DNA from: DATGZX01 sp035296965
GTDB lineage: Bacteria > Planctomycetota > Planctomycetia > Gemmatales > Gemmataceae
DNA: 64,000 nt
NCBI GenBank assembly: GCA_035296965.1
Contig: DATGZX010000156.1
Span: 19,447-83,446, forward strand
Reading direction: 5' to 3'
Part shown: positions 61,006-64,000 of the stretch, piece after piece
Position numbering within the stretch: the stretch's first letter is position 1
Layout of the letters: each line of letters begins with the position of its first letter
Program-made: the position numbers and the translations under genes
Notes under the pieces: generated by a model
Seen by the model: only the letters and a program-made list of their open reading frames with translations
Database searches by the model: none
Told to the model about the DNA's origin: nothing

Positions 61006-63051
61006 ATGACGGACTGGACCACGACGGAAGGGTCTCCCTTTCCCCTGGGCGCTAGCTGGGTCGAGAAAGAATCGGCGTGGAACTTCGCCCTCTACTCCGA
61101 TAGCGCGGAGGGCATTGCCCTGCTCCTCTACGCGGAAGCGGACCTGGTCAATCCCGTTTTCAACTACCACTTCGATTACCTCCGCAATAAGTCCGGAAGG
61201 ACCTGGCACTGCCGGGTACCCTTGGCCCTCCTCCGCGGCGCTCGCTACTACGCCTATTCGGTGGCCGGCCCCGAGCCGCAAGGCGGATTTGCCTGGCACT
61301 GCTTTGATTCGGACAAGGTCCTTCTGGATCCCTACGCGAAGTCAGTCTTCTTCCCCCCGACTTTCGACCGGGCCGCCGCCTCGCGTCCCGGCTCCAATGC
61401 CGGCAAGGCACCCCTGGGCCTGCTCGCCGGCGGTGCCCCGTTCGACTGGGGTGAGGACCGGCGGCCACGGCATCAGACGGACGCCGTCATCTACGAGCTG
61501 CACGTCCGGGGGTTCACGAACAACCCCAATTCCGGGGTGAGTCCCGAGCGGCGCGGCACCTTTGCGGGACTGGTCGAGAAGATCCCTTACTTGAAGGAAC
61601 TGGGCGTCACCGCGGTGGAAATCATGCCCGTCTTCCAGTTCGACCCCCAGGAGGGGAGCTGCTGGGGTTACATGCCCCTCAACTTTTTCGCCCCCCACGA
61701 CGGCTACAGCAGCCGCCGGGACGAACAGCACAAGGAGTTCCGCGCCATGGTCAAGGCGCTTCACGCCGCGGACATCGAGGTCATCCTGGACGTGGTCTAC
61801 AACCACACGGCCGAGGGTGACCAGCGCGGGCCGGTTTACAGCTTCAAGGGCATTGACAACAGTACCTACTACCTGCTGTCCGGGCAGGCCGGAAACCCGT
61901 ACATGGACTTCTCCGGGACCGGCAACACGCTGCGCTGCTCCAAGCCCGCCGTCCGCAAGCTGGTCGTGGACAGCGTACGCTACTGGTTCCAGGAAATGCA
62001 TGTGGACGGTTTCCGGTTCGACCTCGCCTCTGTCCTGGCGCGGAACGACGACGGTTCCCTCACCTGGGAGGACCCGATCGACCTGCTTCCGCCGGACCCT
62101 TTGGGCGTCCGCTTCATCGTGGAGCCCTGGGATGCCGCGGGGGCGTACCAGCTCGGGCGCTCTTTCCCCGCCAAGGCCTGTCTCCAGTGGAACGGCCGCT
62201 TCCGGGACGACGTCCGCCGCTTCGTGCGCGGCGACCCCGGCCTGGTGCCGGCCCTCATGCAGCGGCTCTACGGCAGCGACGACTTGTTCCCGGACGACCG
62301 GGTGCACGCCTTTCACCCGTTCCAGAGCGTCAACTACGTCACGTGCCACGACGGGTTCACCCTGTATGACCTCGTCTCGTACAACTGGAAGCGCAACCAG
62401 GCCAACGGCCACAACAACGCGGACGGCCCGGAGGACAACTACAGCTGGAACTGCGGCTGGGAAGGGGACGAGGGGGTCCCGGCGTGCGTGTTGGAGCTGC
62501 GGAAGCGACAGGCGAAGAATTTCTGCTGCTTACACTTGCTGGCGAACGGGACGCCGATGTTCCGCGCAGGCGACGAGTTTTTGCAGACTCAGGGCGGCAA
62601 CAACAACCCTTACAACCAGGACAACACGACCAGCTGGCTCGACTGGGACCGGCTCCGTGTCAACCAAGACGTGTTTCGGTTCTTCCGCTGCATGATCGGC
62701 TTCCGCAAGGCCCACCCTTCCCTGTGCCGGAGCCGGTTCTGGCGCGAGGATGTGCGCTGGTATGGTACGGGCCCCACGGTGGACATGGGGCCCGATTCCC
62801 GCACGCTGGCCTTTTACCTGCGCGGCGCCTCGCAACAGGACACCGATCTTTACCTGATGATCAACGCGTCCGAGAGCGATGTAACATTCGAGATCCAGGA
62901 AGGGCGGCCCGAGGAATGGCGGCAGGTCTTCGACACCGGCCTGGTGAGTCCGGACGACTTTCATGAGCCGGGGGGCGAGGCCTGCGTCCGATCCTCAGCC
63001 TACGTCGTTCGCTCGCGCTCCGTCGTCGGACTTGTTCGCGGCCGGGCGTAA
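61006..63051 (+). CDS. glgX: Glycogen debranching enzyme / isoamylase-type (GH13)
   Basis: The 681-residue enzyme cleaves alpha-1,6 branches in glycogen. An N-terminal CBM48-like region is followed by the GH13 barrel: VILDVVYNHTAEGD, VDGFRFDLAS with the nucleophile Asp339, FIVEPWD with the acid/base Glu373, and TCHDGFTLYDL with Asp449. The ATG follows GAGGAGGAGGGA. It precedes a phosphoketolase gene by 42 bases, which suggests channelling of glycogen carbon into acetyl-phosphate. GC content and codon use are high, as in the neighbours. Confidence 0.93.
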   Translation: MTDWTTTEGSPFPLGASWVEKESAWNFALYSDSAEGIALLLYAEADLVNPVFNYHFDYLRNKSGRTWHCRVPLALLRGARYYAYSVAGPEPQGGFAWHCFDSDKVLLDPYAKSVFFPPTFDRAAASRPGSNAGKAPLGLLAGGAPFDWGEDRRPRHQTDAVIYELHVRGFTNNPNSGVSPERRGTFAGLVEKIPYLKELGVTAVEIMPVFQFDPQEGSCWGYMPLNFFAPHDGYSSRRDEQHKEFRAMVKALHAADIEVILDVVYNHTAEGDQRGPVYSFKGIDNSTYYLLSGQAGNPYMDFSGTGNTLRCSKPAVRKLVVDSVRYWFQEMHVDGFRFDLASVLARNDDGSLTWEDPIDLLPPDPLGVRFIVEPWDAAGAYQLGRSFPAKACLQWNGRFRDDVRRFVRGDPGLVPALMQRLYGSDDLFPDDRVHAFHPFQSVNYVTCHDGFTLYDLVSYNWKRNQANGHNNADGPEDNYSWNCGWEGDEGVPACVLELRKRQAKNFCCLHLLANGTPMFRAGDEFLQTQGGNNNPYNQDNTTSWLDWDRLRVNQDVFRFFRCMIGFRKAHPSLCRSRFWREDVRWYGTGPTVDMGPDSRTLAFYLRGASQQDTDLYLMINASESDVTFEIQEGRPEEWRQVFDTGLVSPDDFHEPGGEACVRSSAYVVRSRSVVGLVRGRA

Positions 63052-63093
63052 GGAACTTGAGGACTGAACCCGAAAGGACTAGGAGTGTGAGAA

Positions 63094-64000
63094 ATGGCAA
63101 CCACAAGTACCGCAGTGAAACGAAAAATCGAAGATGGCGTCCAGGCCGCGGCGGCCGGTCCGCTGTCCACCGAGGAGCTGTGCCAGATGCACGCCTACTG
63201 GCGAGCCGCCAACTACCTGTCCGTCGGCCAGATTTACCTCATGGACAACCCGCTCCTCAAGGAGCCGTTACAGCTCAAGCATGTCAAGCCGCGCCTGCTC
63301 GGCCACTGGGGAACGACGTCCGGCCAGAACTTTCTTTACGTCCACCTCAATCGGGTCATCAAGGAATACGACCTGAACATGCTCTATATCTCCGGCCCCG
63401 GGCACGGAGGGCCGGCGCTGGTGGCTAATGCCTACCTGGAGGGGACCTACAGCGAGGTTTACCCCAACATCGGCCAGGACGAGGCCGGCCTGAAGCGGCT
63501 CTTTACCCAGTTCTCCTTCCCCGGCGGCATCCCCAGCCACGTCGCCCCGGAGACGCCCGGCTCCATCCACGAGGGGGGCGAGTTGGGCTACGCCCTGTCG
63601 CACGCGTACGGCGCCGCCTTCGACAACCCGGAACTGATCGTCACCTGCGTCGTGGGCGACGGCGAGGCGGAGACCGGCCCGCTGGCCACCGGCTTGCACG
63701 GCAACAAGTTCCTCAACCCGGCCCGCGACGGTTGCGTGCTCCCGATCCTTCACCTTAACGGGTACAAGATCGCCAATCCCTGCTTCCTCGCCCGCATCCC
63801 GAAGGACGAGTTGCAGAAGTTCTTCGAGGGCATGGGCTACAGGCCCTACTTCGTCGAGGGACGGGAGCCAGATGCGGTCCACCAGCAGCTCGCCGGTGTG
63901 CTCGACACGGTCGTGGCCGAAATTCGGCGGATCTGGGATGACGCCCGTCAGAACGGGGTCGTGAGGCGGCCGGCCTGGCCGATGGTCGTCTTCCGCACCC
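63094..64000 (+). CDS. xfp: Phosphoketolase (partial, 3' end outside window)
   Basis: The frame is open to the window end (302 residues of about 800). AGGAG precedes ATG 63094. Motifs are YLSVGQIYLMDNPLL, KPRLLGHWGTTSGQNFLYVHLNRVIK, YISGPGHGGPALVANAYLEG, PGSIHEGGELGYALSHAYGA and the thiamine-diphosphate site GDGEAETGPLATGLHGNKF. The enzyme splits xylulose-5-phosphate and/or fructose-6-phosphate to acetyl-phosphate. It follows glgX in a probable operon. Confidence 0.95.
   Translation, partial: MATTSTAVKRKIEDGVQAAAAGPLSTEELCQMHAYWRAANYLSVGQIYLMDNPLLKEPLQLKHVKPRLLGHWGTTSGQNFLYVHLNRVIKEYDLNMLYISGPGHGGPALVANAYLEGTYSEVYPNIGQDEAGLKRLFTQFSFPGGIPSHVAPETPGSIHEGGELGYALSHAYGAAFDNPELIVTCVVGDGEAETGPLATGLHGNKFLNPARDGCVLPILHLNGYKIANPCFLARIPKDELQKFFEGMGYRPYFVEGREPDAVHQQLAGVLDTVVAEIRRIWDDARQNGVVRRPAWPMVVFRT

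Noticed and set aside
61342..62412. 356-codon minus-strand frame inside glgX
   Set aside because: It is a shadow of a high-GC gene; catalytic motifs lie on the plus strand.

Overview
The window looks like part of a planctomycete chromosome, probably of the Gemmata/Pirellula type. The main evidence is four Hanks-type Ser/Thr kinases with WD40, TPR or zinc-finger extensions, three ECF sigma factors beside kinase genes, and two large exported proteins whose N-termini carry the planctomycete LExLExR-like motif. Secreted WD40 and DUF3179 proteins and LPS-type envelope genes (LptE, a BamD-like lipoprotein, a GT9 heptosyltransferase relative) fit a Gram-negative-type envelope. No rRNA, tRNA or CRISPR array was recognised.

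Layout. 1-6.6 kb: a partial caspase-fold protein lacking both catalytic residues, an aminotransferase, a small kinase and a fused proline dehydrogenase/P5C dehydrogenase. 6.7-20.5 kb: a secreted WD40 propeller, a glycosyltransferase/methyltransferase pair, an ECF sigma-kinase pair, an exported beta-helix protein, a three-gene glycosyltransferase operon and an unrecognised overlapping gene pair. 21-31 kb: a DUF3179 protein, a lipoprotein, a 12-WD40 kinase with a small gene and an ECF sigma factor upstream, and a REP-associated tyrosine transposase (RAYT) beside REP-like hairpins. 31.6-40.8 kb, all on the minus strand: ybeY-recO-bamD-like-lptE, then folP-cdaA-cdaR-proA and a HEAT-repeat protein; this is the most housekeeping-like part. 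41.2-47.9 kb: a divergent ECF sigma factor and kinase, and an exported DUF4214 protein. 48-58.5 kb is an accessory zone with a VapBC-type pair whose toxin is truncated, a zinc alcohol dehydrogenase, a broken PAS/REC pair, a 1014-residue hybrid histidine kinase, a response regulator, a PIN fragment and a 2.6-kb IS1-type transposon. 58.5-64 kb: a UspA remnant, an HlyD-type protein, a small membrane protein, a glycogen-debranching enzyme and a partial phosphoketolase.

How genes work together. The sigma-kinase pairs probably form transduction modules. CdaA and CdaR make and regulate c-di-AMP. PutA and ProA work on opposite sides of pyrroline-5-carboxylate. GlgX and phosphoketolase suggest glycogen breakdown feeding acetyl-phosphate formation.

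The most noteworthy structures are an IS1-family element bounded by 25-bp terminal repeats and near-perfect 8-bp target duplications, carrying three cargo genes (55603-58209); a RAYT plus a dispersed family of long inverted repeats, two of them inside the envelope operon; and two kinase genes whose catalytic domains carry in-frame, G-rich heptad-repeat insertions in surface loops.
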